Shown: positions 6,210 through 6,283 of the stretch, one piece after another | How positions within the stretch are numbered: the first letter of the stretch is position 1 | How the letters are laid out: every line of letters begins with the position of its first letter | Program-made: the position numbers and the translations under genes | NCBI GenBank assembly: GCA_936941515.1 | Contig: CAKZJI010000159.1 | Location: 1-6,283 of the forward strand | Origin: an uncultured Propionibacteriaceae bacterium | GTDB taxonomy: Bacteria; Actinomycetota; Actinomycetes; Propionibacteriales; Propionibacteriaceae | DNA: 6,283 nucleotides | Reading direction: 5' to 3' | Notes under the pieces: model-generated | What the model was told of the DNA's origin: nothing | The model's input: the letters and a program-made list of their open reading frames with translations, nothing else | The model's database searches: none

Positions 6210-6283
6210 CTGCTGTATTCGGATTTCGCGGTGGTGCTGACCTATGTGCACCTGTTCACGCTGTTCATGATCGTCCCGATCTT
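6210..6283 (+). pseudogene. Fragment resembling a polyamine-type ABC permease (PotB/PotH-like), cut by window edge
   Basis: The last 24 codons read LYSDFAVVLTYVHLFTLFMI then VPIF. This hydrophobic stretch matches the part of spermidine/putrescine ABC importer permeases that forms a membrane helix shortly before the cytoplasmic EAA loop. It continues in frame from the oxidase-like piece without a start codon or ribosome site, so it is not the beginning of a gene. The window ends before the EAA loop that would confirm it. Such permeases are common in Alphaproteobacteria, in keeping with the neighbouring DUF2865 piece. Confidence 0.45.

Noticed and set aside
5664..6251. 195-residue open frame on the minus strand over the high-GC right end
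   Set aside because: It is the complement of the plus-strand frame that carries recognisable DUF2865, oxidase and permease sequence. Long antisense frames are expected at this G+C, and its own translation resembles nothing I know.
1..6283. CRISPR array, tRNA, rRNA or riboswitch
   Set aside because: No regularly spaced repeats, cloverleaf-type sequence or recognisable riboswitch core was seen on either strand.

Overview
The window has two parts that do not look as if they come from the same genome. Positions 1 to about 5,530 hold six minus-strand genes packed as one operon. Hand counts of four 60-base lines there (481, 1201, 2401, 3601) give about 55% G+C. The last part, about 5,600 to 6,283, reads on the plus strand. 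Lines 5941-6180 count to about 68% G+C, and the protein families are typical of Alphaproteobacteria. I suspect a mid-GC actinobacterium for the operon, from composition and protein style only; no rRNA or tRNA is present to confirm it.

In transcription order (right to left) the operon encodes: a condensation-domain (C) protein with an intact HHxxxDG motif; a ketosynthase (KS) with an intact Cys-His-His set, carrying acyltransferase-flanking linkers but no acyltransferase (AT) domain; a discrete acyl carrier protein (ACP); a multi-pass membrane protein that resembles CPBP/CAAX proteases but lacks their catalytic residues; a type II thioesterase; and the N-terminal third of an MFS exporter, cut by the left edge. 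Spacing is tight: C/KS overlap 4 nt, KS-ACP gap 9 nt, ACP-membrane protein gap 117 nt, membrane protein/thioesterase overlap 4 nt, thioesterase-MFS gap 26 nt.

My reading is a small hybrid polyketide/nonribosomal-peptide-type locus built from discrete enzymes. The ACP would carry the acyl chain, the KS would extend it, the C protein would form an amide or ester bond, the thioesterase would clear stalled ACP, and the MFS protein would export the product. Nothing in the window loads a monomer: there is no adenylation domain, no AT, no ketoreductase and no phosphopantetheinyl transferase. Those must be elsewhere or upstream of the broken right side. I do not recognise the cluster as a known one.

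The right end is a mosaic. One uninterrupted plus-strand frame runs through pieces resembling a DUF2865 protein, a Dld/YdiJ-type FAD-linked oxidase and a PotB/PotH-type ABC permease. This most likely reflects chimeric assembly or amplification, so the true upstream neighbour and start of the C-domain gene are unknown.
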